DNA of 7,857 bases from Sporomusa sp. (GTDB taxonomy: Bacteria > Bacillota_C > Negativicutes > Sporomusales > Sporomusaceae). Shown piece by piece: positions 1-6,167 of this stretch (its first letter is position 1; every line of letters starts with the position of its first letter). Below the pieces are notes generated by a model. That model did no database searches. It was not told where the DNA came from and was given only the letters and a program-made list of their open reading frames with translations. Position numbers and translations under genes: made by a program. The stretch covers positions 1-7,857 of the forward strand of contig JAQSXM010000139.1 of assembly GCA_029256645.1 (NCBI GenBank). Reading direction: 5' to 3'.

Positions 1-1
1 C

Positions 2-100
2 CCTAACTGGGGCGGTATCCGGATTGAGGATCAAATTCTTATAACTACCAATGGCTATGAGAATCTGATTTCTACCACACATGACCTGCTTGAACTGTAA
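2..100 (+). CDS. C-terminal end of an M24-family metallopeptidase (Xaa-Pro peptidase type), cut by the window edge
   Basis: Reading from base 2, 32 codons run to TAA at 98-100. The peptide contains GGIRIEDQILIT followed by NGYENL. This is the usual last conserved block of the pita-bread-fold M24 peptidases (Xaa-Pro aminopeptidase or dipeptidase, creatinase family), where the Glu of the RIED motif is a ligand of the dinuclear metal centre. The product would be a cytoplasmic enzyme cleaving an X-Pro bond, but the catalytic bulk lies outside the window. Aminopeptidase, dipeptidase and other M24 members therefore cannot be separated. The gene ends in its own terminators and is followed by a separate promoter, so it is not obviously co-transcribed with the hydroxyproline genes. 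Release of imino acids from peptides would nevertheless fit the neighbourhood. Family assignment is fairly secure; substrate is inference. Confidence 0.75.
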   Translation, partial: PNWGGIRIEDQILITTNGYENLISTTHDLLEL

Positions 101-101
101 G

Positions 102-152
102 TTGCTGTGCAATCTGCCCTATCATATAGGGATAGGGCAGATTGCACAGCAA
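102..152. repeat. 22-bp perfect inverted repeat, long hairpin just after the peptidase stop codon
   Basis: The left arm at 102-123 and the right arm at 131-152 are exact reverse complements, with a 7-base loop between them. The hairpin begins one base after the peptidase stop codon. There is no clear T-run after either arm (the right arm is followed by agcgttattat), so it is not a classic intrinsic terminator. It could protect the mRNA 3' end, act as a weak terminator, or be a mobile-repeat relic. Confidence 0.8.
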
Positions 153-220
153 AGCGTTATTATACCCCTGATATTTACTAGGTAGAATAAATAGCGAAAA
201 GGTTCTGATGGCTTAGATGT

Positions 221-251
221 GGGTTGCCTGGCCGGCAGCCCTTTTTTGTTT
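221..251 (+). terminator. Rho-independent terminator for the upstream peptidase transcript
   Basis: The stem gggttgcc (221-228) pairs with ggcagccc (234-241) through one G-U pair and a 5-base loop. It is followed at once by TTTTTTGTTTT. This is a textbook intrinsic terminator that would end leftward-origin transcription about 120 bases after the peptidase stop codon. Confidence 0.85.
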
Positions 252-373
252 TATGTGAGCAGGAAAATGGCTATCACCAGACAGGGTACGTAAGTTGGAA
301 TAGGCTATGCCAGCCAGCGGCCTGGTAATGGGGTGATTCAAAAAAGTTGATTTTTTTATGTATTATTCCAATT
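252..373. other. Non-coding stretch between the terminator and the regulator promoter
   Basis: The whole 101-547 interval holds no convincing gene. Besides the two hairpins and the promoter listed separately, 252-335 contains only weak short complementarities (for example caccag with ctggt). I recognise no RNA gene or riboswitch there. The A/T-rich run at 340-358 lies just upstream of the -35 box and could act as an UP element. Confidence 0.4.
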
Positions 374-402
374 TTGCCGAATATTTTTGATTGTGCTATG
401 AT
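374..402 (+). promoter_or_regulatory. Sigma-A promoter with extended -10, driving the sigma-54 activator gene
   Basis: TTGCCG (374-379) is followed after 17 bases by TATGAT (397-402). A TG one base before the -10 box (394-395) makes it an extended -10 promoter. Transcription would start near 409, giving a leader of about 140 bases to the start codon at 548. The promoter lies inside the longest open frame that begins at 347, which argues against that upstream start. Confidence 0.65.
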
Positions 403-547
403 TAGCTCATTAGATGTTGAAAAACTATTATCTCATTCCTGTAGAAGGACAATGAACTCTCTTCAGCGGTTTAACTATAAATCCAACTATTATATCTTAA
501 TTTCAAAGGTAATGGTGTACGCGTTGTTTTATAATGGCAAAGGAAGG

Positions 548-1993
548 ATGAATACTGTGGAATACAAATTCCTTTTAGAATCCATATTAGAGCATTTGGA
601 TGAAGGAATTTTAGTGGTAGATAAGAGTGCAAATGTTACTTTTTACAATGAGCCAGCAACTAATATAGCGGGTATTACGCAAGAAAAGGCAATCGGAAAA
701 AATATATTGGACATTTTTCCTGAACTAACTTCTGAAAGCAGTACTTTCTATAAAGTATTGAGGAATAAGCAGCCGATCATAGATTATGTTCAGACATACA
801 TCAATTATCAAGGGGTGGCAGTGTCTACCCTGACAACGACGATACCGTTGATAAAACAAGGGGAAATTGTTGGTGCACTTGAAATATACCGGGATTTAAC
901 CCAGGTGAAAGAATTATCAGAGAAAGTATTAAGCCTTCAATCTGAATTATTTAAGAAAAAGGACAATGAAAAATCATATAAGGGTAATGGCGTCATATAT
1001 ACTTTTGATGATATTATTGGGGAAAGTACGGCTATAAAAGAATTGAAAGAGCGGGCTCGAAAAATAGCTGATAGTAGTTCGCCGGTACTGGTCTATGGAG
1101 AAACCGGAACAGGGAAAGAGCTGCTGGTTCAGGCCATTCATGATGCGAGTAAGCTGCGAAGAAACCAGCCTTTTATCGCGCAAAACTGTGCAGCGCTGCC
1201 CAATACCCTCTTGGATAGCATCCTGTTTGGCACAACAGCAGGCAGTTTTACAGGTGCGCGTGATAAACCGGGGCTTTTTGAACTAGCTGACGGCGGAACT
1301 TTATTTTTAGATGAAGTTAATTCCATGGATATGGAGCTTCAGGGGAAACTATTGCGTGTGTTGCAAGATGGTGTTGTCCGCAGGGTAGGGGGGATCAATA
1401 CGATAGTTGTCGATGTAAGAATTATCGCCAGTACCAATGAGCACCCCCTGAAAATTGTCGAGCAAAAACTGCTGCGGAAAGACTTGTATTACCGGTTGAA
1501 CGTTATTCCTTTAAATATTCCTGCTTTGAAAGAACGAAAAGAGGATATTGCAACACTCACACAGTTCTTTATTGATATGAATAATGACAAAGTGAATAAA
1601 AAAGTAAAGCGAATCTCTGCTGCGGTATTGGATATATTCCAGTCCTATCATTGGCCTGGCAACATTCGGGAACTGAAATATACCATTGAAAGCATCATGA
1701 ACTTTACTGATAACAATATTATTGATATTATTGATGTACCTCACCATATAATCAGCTCGATACAAGCAACTGAGATGAAACAGCAAGAGCCTGCCGGCGA
1801 TATTGTGGTTTCTTCGTTGGTGGACAATCTCAATGAATATGAGAAGAAATTAATCCAAATGGCCATAAAGCAAGCGAATGGCAATGGGGCAAAAGCAGCA
1901 AGAATACTGAATATCCCTCGACAGACCTTGCATAATAAACTTAAAAAACACAATATTCATTGGGAAGTCATAGTAAATAATAATAGAGAATGA
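548..1993 (+). CDS. PAS-domain sigma-54-dependent transcriptional activator (RocR-like enhancer-binding protein)
   Basis: This 481-residue cytoplasmic regulator binds upstream DNA and uses ATP to open sigma-54 RNA polymerase complexes. Residues about 4-120 form a PAS sensor domain and are followed by a short helical linker (about 120-145). The AAA+ domain shows Walker A GETGTGKE (184-191), a GSFTGA sigma-54 contact loop (232-237, normally GAFTGA) and Walker B TLFLDE (251-256). A Fis-type helix-turn-helix occupies about 441-471. There is no receiver domain, so a small ligand rather than a kinase is the likely signal. The open frame extends back to 347, but the extra 67 residues do not resemble a domain and overlap the promoter. 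ATG 548 follows AAGGAAGG closely. GTG 557 has a more usual spacing to the same site and is an alternative. The gene sits directly upstream of paired dyads and a sigma-54 promoter, so it very probably activates the next operon. Family is certain; the effector is unknown (hydroxyproline or a relative is inferred). Confidence 0.93.
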   Translation: MNTVEYKFLLESILEHLDEGILVVDKSANVTFYNEPATNIAGITQEKAIGKNILDIFPELTSESSTFYKVLRNKQPIIDYVQTYINYQGVAVSTLTTTIPLIKQGEIVGALEIYRDLTQVKELSEKVLSLQSELFKKKDNEKSYKGNGVIYTFDDIIGESTAIKELKERARKIADSSSPVLVYGETGTGKELLVQAIHDASKLRRNQPFIAQNCAALPNTLLDSILFGTTAGSFTGARDKPGLFELADGGTLFLDEVNSMDMELQGKLLRVLQDGVVRRVGGINTIVVDVRIIASTNEHPLKIVEQKLLRKDLYYRLNVIPLNIPALKERKEDIATLTQFFIDMNNDKVNKKVKRISAAVLDIFQSYHWPGNIRELKYTIESIMNFTDNNIIDIIDVPHHIISSIQATEMKQQEPAGDIVVSSLVDNLNEYEKKLIQMAIKQANGNGAKAARILNIPRQTLHNKLKKHNIHWEVIVNNNRE

Positions 1994-2003
1994 TTAGATT
2001 TTA

Positions 2004-2021
2004 TGTCCCGGAATTCGGACA
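2004..2021. promoter_or_regulatory. Putative activator binding site 1 (upstream activating sequence)
   Basis: TGTCC-N8-GGACA forms an 18-bp dyad centred about 139 bases upstream of the predicted sigma-54 start site. Together with the similar dyad at 2038-2055, it has the distance and spacing expected for an enhancer bound by the protein encoded immediately upstream. Binding itself is inference. Confidence 0.6.
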
Positions 2022-2037
2022 ATGTCAATGCTGAACA

Positions 2038-2055
2038 TGTCTGGATTTTGGGACA
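2038..2055. promoter_or_regulatory. Putative activator binding site 2 (upstream activating sequence)
   Basis: TGTCT-N8-GGACA is the second 18-bp dyad, with its centre 34 bases (about three helical turns) from site 1. Extra TGTC half-sites occur between the two dyads (for example GGACAATGTC at 2017-2026), so the true register or number of dimers could differ. Confidence 0.58.
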
Positions 2056-2124
2056 TTTTCATTAATAATCGGATAAAACACCTCTAGACTCAGATTTTCC
2101 GGTTTTACTTATACCAAATAATAT

Positions 2125-2141
2125 TTGGCATGATTATTGCA
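2125..2141 (+). promoter_or_regulatory. Sigma-54 (-24/-12) promoter of the hydroxyproline dehydratase operon
   Basis: TTGGCATGATTATTGCA matches the sigma-54 consensus YTGGCACGRNNNTTGCW at every constrained position except one (T for C in GGCAC). It has the required GG-N10-GC spacing (GG 2127-2128, GC 2139-2140). The predicted start is near 2152, about 79 bases before the activase start codon. An enhancer-binding protein gene and two dyads immediately upstream support the call strongly. Confidence 0.92.
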
Positions 2142-2167
2142 ACGTTAAAAGGGTAGAAATCATTAAA

Positions 2168-2203
2168 TTACAGTGATCAGAAAGTGTGTAGAGGTTACTG
2201 TAG
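2168..2203 (+). other. Possible hairpin in the operon leader
   Basis: Bases 2168-2178 can pair with 2193-2203. The 11-pair stem has three G-U pairs, a core of TACAGT with ACTGTA and a 14-base loop. It lies in the predicted leader, ending 15 bases before the ribosome binding site at 2219. There is no T-run, so it is not a terminator. It may stabilise the mRNA or be chance. Confidence 0.35.
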
Positions 2204-2230
2204 CAAACAAATTTGACTGGAGGTGATTTA

Positions 2231-3130
2231 ATGACAGGAATAGTGTTTAATATTCAGAAATATTCAATACATGATGGTCCAGGGATACGAACCACTATTT
2301 TTTTAAAAGGCTGTTTTTTAGCCTGTTGGTGGTGTCACAATCCGGAAAGTCTGGCGTTAACAACGCAAATAGTCTTTTTAAAAAACAAATGTATAGGCTG
2401 CGGCGATTGTGTGCAAAGCTGCCCTAATACAGCAATAACATTTTCAAACCAGGGTTTTAAAAAAGATGAGGCAAAATGCAGTTTATGCGAAGCTTGTACA
2501 AATATATGCCCTACTGGTGCCATGGAGCGGTTGGGCCAGAAAATGACTGCAGCAGAGGTTATGCAGGAAATAGAAAAAGACAGGGTCTTTTATGAAGAGT
2601 CTGGTGGTGGGGTTACATTCTCCGGAGGTGAAGCCTTAACACAGCTAGACTTTCTTGAGGAGCTGCTGTCAGCCTGTAAAGCCAGCGGTATTCATACGGC
2701 TTTAGACACTTCCGGTTATGCACCCTGGCAATCAATTGCCAGGATAAAAGATAAGGTAGATTTGTTCTTATATGATATTAAGCTTATGGATGATGAAAAA
2801 CACAGAAAATACACGGGTGTATCCAATACGCTGATATTAGATAATCTAAAGAAACTCTCAGCCAATCACAGTAGAATCTGGATCCGTGTACCTGTTATAC
2901 CGGGAATAAATGATGATGAGGCAAATATGGAAAAAATGGGTGCGTTTATAGCATCATTGAACTTGAGAGAGGTTTATCTATTGCCATATCACAACATTGC
3001 TAGTGATAAATATACGAGGCTGGGTAAAGTCTATCAACTGGCTGACCTGCAGTCTCTTTCTCATGAAAAAATGGATGAGGCTTCCCAAAAACTAAAAATG
3101 TTTGGACTGAATGTACAAATAGGAGGGTGA
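2231..3130 (+). CDS. Glycyl radical enzyme activating enzyme (radical SAM), partner of the HypD-like dehydratase
   Basis: This 299-residue radical S-adenosylmethionine enzyme installs the glycyl radical on the enzyme encoded 6 bases downstream. The radical-SAM cluster motif is CFLACWWC (C28, C32, C35). It is followed by two ferredoxin-type 4Fe-4S motifs, CIGCGDCVQSCP (C54, C57, C60, C64) and CSLCEACTNICP (C83, C86, C89, C93). This insert is typical of activases for dehydratase-type glycyl radical enzymes and absent from the simple pyruvate formate-lyase activase. The SAM-binding SGGE lies at 131-134, with later DIKLMD and RVPVIPGIND motifs usual for the family. The start is ATG 2231, preceded by a near-ideal GGAGGTGAT (2219-2227). 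The in-frame TTG at 2213 lies upstream of that site and is unlikely. It is the first gene after the sigma-54 promoter. Function is secure; specificity for HypD rests on adjacency. Confidence 0.95.
   Translation: MTGIVFNIQKYSIHDGPGIRTTIFLKGCFLACWWCHNPESLALTTQIVFLKNKCIGCGDCVQSCPNTAITFSNQGFKKDEAKCSLCEACTNICPTGAMERLGQKMTAAEVMQEIEKDRVFYEESGGGVTFSGGEALTQLDFLEELLSACKASGIHTALDTSGYAPWQSIARIKDKVDLFLYDIKLMDDEKHRKYTGVSNTLILDNLKKLSANHSRIWIRVPVIPGINDDEANMEKMGAFIASLNLREVYLLPYHNIASDKYTRLGKVYQLADLQSLSHEKMDEASQKLKMFGLNVQIGG
3121..3130 (+). promoter_or_regulatory. Ribosome binding site overlapping the activase stop codon
   Basis: AGGAGGGTGA contains the activase TGA stop codon (3128-3130) and lies 6 bases before the dehydratase ATG at 3137. 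Translation of the radical enzyme is thus probably coupled to that of its activase. Confidence 0.8.
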
Positions 3131-3136
3131 TAAGCA

Positions 3137-5515
3137 ATGGCCAATGGAAAGAACGTCAACAGCAGGGTGGAAAAATTGAGAGAGCAGAGTGTTACCTCAG
3201 TTCCGCGGTTATCGATCGAAAGAGCCAGGCTGGTAACCGAGGCTTACAAACAATACGCTGGCACAGTTTCCATTCCGGTACTGAGAGCATTAACCTTTAA
3301 ATATCTAATGGAGAATAAGTCTATTTGCATCAATGAGGGTGAGCTTATTGTTGGCGAACGGGGCACTGGACCGCAGGAGGCGCCGACTTATCCGGAATTA
3401 TGCTGCCACACGGTAGAAGATTTTGATATTATGGATAAGCGGGAAAAAATCTTCTTTAGGGTCGATCAGGAAACAAAGCGGGTTCAAAAAGAAGAAATCA
3501 TTCCTTTCTGGCAGGGAAAAGCCATTCGTGATCTAATGTTTGAGCAGATGACACCCGCCTGGAAGGATTGCTATGAGGCCGGAATTTATACTGAATTCAT
3601 GGAACAAAGGGCACCCGGTCATACGGTTGCGGGCGGAAAAATATATCAGCAAGGCTTTCTTGATTTCAAAAAAGATATTGAGAAACAGCTGCAGGTCTTG
3701 GATTACCAACATGATTCCGAAGCTTACGACAAGCAAGAAGAACTGAGAGCGATGGCAATTTGTTGTGATGCGGTTATTGCTTTTGCTCACAGGCATGCTG
3801 ATCAGGCCAGGGAGCTGGCTGATAAAGAACAGGATCCTGCAAGGAAGAAAGAGCTGGAAGAGATTGCCGAGGTTTGCTCTCATGTGCCAGCCTATGCGCC
3901 AAGAACTTTCAGAGAAGCGTTACAGACATACTGGTTTGTTCACCTAAGCGTAATCACGGAATTAAATACATGGGATTCCTTCTGTCCGGGTAAGCTGGAC
4001 ATCCACCTTCATCCTTTCTATGAAAGAGAGATTCAGGCAAAAACCCTGACGCGTGAGGTTGCGAAAGAATTATTGCAATGCTTCTGGGTTAAGTTTAATA
4101 ACCAGCCGGCTCCCCCAAAGGTGGGGATTACCCTCCAGGAAAGTGCTACTTATACAGATTTTTGCAACATCAATATTGGGGGCATCAAGCCTGACGGCAG
4201 TAACGGGGTCAATGAAGTATCCTATTTGCTCTTAGATATTGTTGAGGAGATGGAACTCCTGCAACCTAGTACCAATGTGCAAATCAGCAGGAAAAACCCG
4301 GATCAGTTTGTCATCAGAGCCGCTGAAGTAATCCGGGCCGGCATGGGTTTTCCCTCGGTGTTCAATACTGACGCAGTACTGGAAGAACTGCTTCGTCAGG
4401 GAAAAAGCCTTGAAGATGCGCGCGGTGGCGGTACTAGCGGTTGTGTTGAGGTAGGCTGTTTTGGTAAAGAGGCATATATCCTGACAGGGTACTTAAATCT
4501 CGTAAAAATACTGGAGATTACCCTCCATAACGGCATTGATCCGCGAACAGGTAAAAAGCTGGGGCTTGAAACAGGGGACCCAGCCCAATTCGGTTCATTG
4601 GAAGAGCTACTGGCGGCATTTAAGCAACAGGTTGGGCATTTTGTTGATATTAAAATCAGAGGCAACAATATCATCGAAATGCTGTATGCTAAGTATATGC
4701 CTGCCCCATTCATGTCAGTTGTGATTGATGACTGCATTGCAAAAGGCAGGGATTATAATGCCGGTGGTGCCAGATACAACTCCCGGTATATCCAGGGCGT
4801 TGGTATCGGCAGTATTACAGACTGTTTGTCTGCTATTGAATATCATGTGTTTGATAAGAAGAAATTCTTAATGGGTGAACTATTAGATATTGTAAAGGTT
4901 GATTTTGCAGGGCATGAAAAGGTACGTCAGCTGCTTTTGAACAAAACCCCGAAATACGGTAATGATGATGATTATGCAGATCATATTATGCTCAAGGTAT
5001 TTGAGATTTTCCATGAAGTTGTCAATGGTAGAAAAACACCAACTGGCGGAACTTATCGGATTGAGATGCTGCCAACTACCTGCCATGTGTACTTTGGGGC
5101 AGTCATTGGCGCCACTCCGGATGGCAGGAACGCCGGCCGGCCTCTTTCCGAAGGGATTTCTCCTGTACAGGGTGCTGATAGAAACGGCCCCACGGCAGTA
5201 ATCAAATCAGCAGCAAAAATGGATCAGCTAAGAACTGGCGGGGCCTTGCTTAACCAAAAGTTTACACCCCAGGTAGTACAGGGAGAAGAAGGTCTGAAAA
5301 AATTAAAAGATCTGATCCGGGCGTACTTTAAGCTGGATGGTCACCATATTCAATTCAATATAGTCGATGCCGGCACCTTAAGGGATGCCCAAAAGAATCC
5401 GGAGAAATATAATAATCTCATTGTGCGGGTGGCCGGTTACAGCGATTACTTTAATAATCTTACGAAAGCTTTACAGGATGAAATTATTGATAGAACAGAA
5501 CATAAAGATTTCTAA
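3137..5515 (+). CDS. hypD: Glycyl radical dehydratase, probable trans-4-hydroxy-L-proline dehydratase (HypD)
   Basis: This 792-residue anaerobic enzyme is predicted to remove water from trans-4-hydroxy-L-proline by radical chemistry, giving (S)-1-pyrroline-5-carboxylate. The pyruvate formate-lyase-like barrel fills most of the chain. The thiyl-radical Cys and catalytic Glu lie in GTSGCVEVGCFG (C436, E438), and the glycyl radical site is RVAGYSD (G767). From memory of the Clostridioides difficile HypD structure, its residues F152, H160, D278, S334, D339, F340, C434, E436, Y450, T645 and G765 all have an identical counterpart here two positions later (F154, H162, D280, S336, D341, F342, C436, E438, Y452, T647, G767). 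That pattern separates it from choline, glycerol, propanediol and isethionate enzymes and from pyruvate formate-lyase. Length matches HypD (about 790). A P5C dehydrogenase lies nearby, consistent with the product. A closely related hydroxyproline isomer as substrate cannot be excluded. The symbol is shared with an unrelated hydrogenase-maturation gene. Confidence 0.9.
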   Translation: MANGKNVNSRVEKLREQSVTSVPRLSIERARLVTEAYKQYAGTVSIPVLRALTFKYLMENKSICINEGELIVGERGTGPQEAPTYPELCCHTVEDFDIMDKREKIFFRVDQETKRVQKEEIIPFWQGKAIRDLMFEQMTPAWKDCYEAGIYTEFMEQRAPGHTVAGGKIYQQGFLDFKKDIEKQLQVLDYQHDSEAYDKQEELRAMAICCDAVIAFAHRHADQARELADKEQDPARKKELEEIAEVCSHVPAYAPRTFREALQTYWFVHLSVITELNTWDSFCPGKLDIHLHPFYEREIQAKTLTREVAKELLQCFWVKFNNQPAPPKVGITLQESATYTDFCNINIGGIKPDGSNGVNEVSYLLLDIVEEMELLQPSTNVQISRKNPDQFVIRAAEVIRAGMGFPSVFNTDAVLEELLRQGKSLEDARGGGTSGCVEVGCFGKEAYILTGYLNLVKILEITLHNGIDPRTGKKLGLETGDPAQFGSLEELLAAFKQQVGHFVDIKIRGNNIIEMLYAKYMPAPFMSVVIDDCIAKGRDYNAGGARYNSRYIQGVGIGSITDCLSAIEYHVFDKKKFLMGELLDIVKVDFAGHEKVRQLLLNKTPKYGNDDDYADHIMLKVFEIFHEVVNGRKTPTGGTYRIEMLPTTCHVYFGAVIGATPDGRNAGRPLSEGISPVQGADRNGPTAVIKSAAKMDQLRTGGALLNQKFTPQVVQGEEGLKKLKDLIRAYFKLDGHHIQFNIVDAGTLRDAQKNPEKYNNLIVRVAGYSDYFNNLTKALQDEIIDRTEHKDF

Positions 5516-5594
5516 AGTAATTCTATAGAAACTCTAGCAAAAGTCTCTGGCGCAGGGATATTGGCGCGCAATCTACTATATGGGAGGGTACCGA

Positions 5595-6092
5595 TTGACT
5601 GAAGAAACAATAGGTAAAACCGAAGCTGCAAAACAGACCAGGCAGATGGGAAGGATGATGGCCGGACTTTATTATCACCTGAGCCGGGAGATGATTGCTG
5701 CTATGGGTACTGAGAATGCTAAAGAGATTATTAATAAAGCGATACAGTCCTACGGCACAGAACGTGGTATCGAGCAGCGGGAAAGGGTTAGTCAGGCCGG
5801 CTTTGAGCACACACCGGAAAACTACGGCTCAGTTCCGGACCTGCCGGTCCTCGGGTGGGATGTGGAGAAAGTGAAGAATGGCGAAAATGCAACCCATATT
5901 CAAATTACCTATTGCCCTTTTGCCGAGTATTGGCAAGAAAAAGACTTTGCAGAAATTGGCCGGCTATATTGTATGATAGATCAGGCTAAATTTACTGCTT
6001 TTCATCCGGACAGCAATTTGTTGCATTTGAAAAACGTTCTGGACGGGGATGCTTTTTGTGAAATGGTCTGCCGGCGAAAACCCAAAGAGTAA
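5595..6092 (+). CDS. L-2-amino-thiazoline-4-carboxylic acid (ATC) hydrolase-family protein
   Basis: This 165-residue soluble protein has no signal peptide or membrane segment. Its C-terminal half carries the pattern of the ATC hydrolase family (Pfam PF14196 as I recall it): CPFAEYW (C107), GRLYCMIDQA (C126), a FHP motif (H137) and a closing GDAFCEM (C155). Characterised members open the thiazoline ring of ATC to a carbamoyl-cysteine, but most clostridial members are unstudied. The start is taken as TTG 5595 because GGGAGGGT (5582-5589) lies 5 bases before it. The in-frame ATG at 5580 precedes that site and has no Shine-Dalgarno of its own. The gene follows the dehydratase after 79 bases, has no clear promoter of its own and ends in the shared terminator, so it is probably the third gene of the sigma-54 operon. 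Its role here is unknown; opening of the P5C ring is a speculation set out in the findings. Confidence 0.82.
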   Translation: MTEETIGKTEAAKQTRQMGRMMAGLYYHLSREMIAAMGTENAKEIINKAIQSYGTERGIEQRERVSQAGFEHTPENYGSVPDLPVLGWDVEKVKNGENATHIQITYCPFAEYWQEKDFAEIGRLYCMIDQAKFTAFHPDSNLLHLKNVLDGDAFCEMVCRRKPKE

Positions 6093-6100
6093 CATGTGCA

Positions 6101-6154
6101 AAATATAAAAAATGCAGCCAACCTTTTAAGCGGTTGGCTGCATTTTTTATATTT
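6101..6154. terminator. Bidirectional intrinsic terminator between convergent genes
   Basis: Arms 6101-6123 and 6132-6154 are perfect 23-base reverse complements with an 8-base loop. The G/C-rich core gcagccaacc/ggttggctgc is flanked by an A-run on one side and a T-run on the other, so a U-tailed hairpin forms on both strands. It lies 8 bases after the ATC-hydrolase-like gene and 13 bases after the end of the oppositely oriented dehydrogenase, and would stop both transcripts. Confidence 0.95.
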
Positions 6155-6167
6155 ATAGATTTAAAGG

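Noticed and set aside
101..373. Riboswitch, T-box or tRNA in the first intergenic region
   Set aside because: I found no T-box GGGUGGNACCGCG, no cloverleaf and no known riboswitch core; only the two hairpins stand out.
530..535. Perfect TATAAT that could be a -10 box just before the activator
   Set aside because: No acceptable -35 lies 16-18 bases upstream, and transcription would start at about 542, inside the ribosome binding site of the gene.
347..547. N-terminal extension of the activator from an ATG at 347
   Set aside because: The 67 extra residues show no domain features, the start has no ribosome binding site, and the region contains the likely promoter (374-402). The PAS domain begins just after 548.
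2213..2230. Earlier TTG start for the activase
   Set aside because: The strong GGAGGTGAT site at 2219-2227 lies after it and is spaced correctly for ATG 2231, where the family's conserved N-terminus begins.
3533..3883. 116-codon minus-strand open frame inside the dehydratase gene
   Set aside because: It is a shadow of a strongly supported gene, with no ribosome binding site or recognisable protein features. The same holds for the other short overlapping frames, including 4396-4737 minus, 5523-5810 minus and 6825-7103 plus.
3137..5515. Reading the radical enzyme as pyruvate formate-lyase, choline lyase or glycerol dehydratase
   Set aside because: There is no tandem Cys-Cys as in pyruvate formate-lyase. 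The GCVEVGCFGKEAYILTGY context and the matched substrate residues fit hydroxyproline dehydratase better.
5580..5594. ATG 5580 as start of the ATC-hydrolase-like gene
   Set aside because: It has no Shine-Dalgarno upstream, while GGGAGGGT lies between it and the TTG at 5595 at proper spacing.
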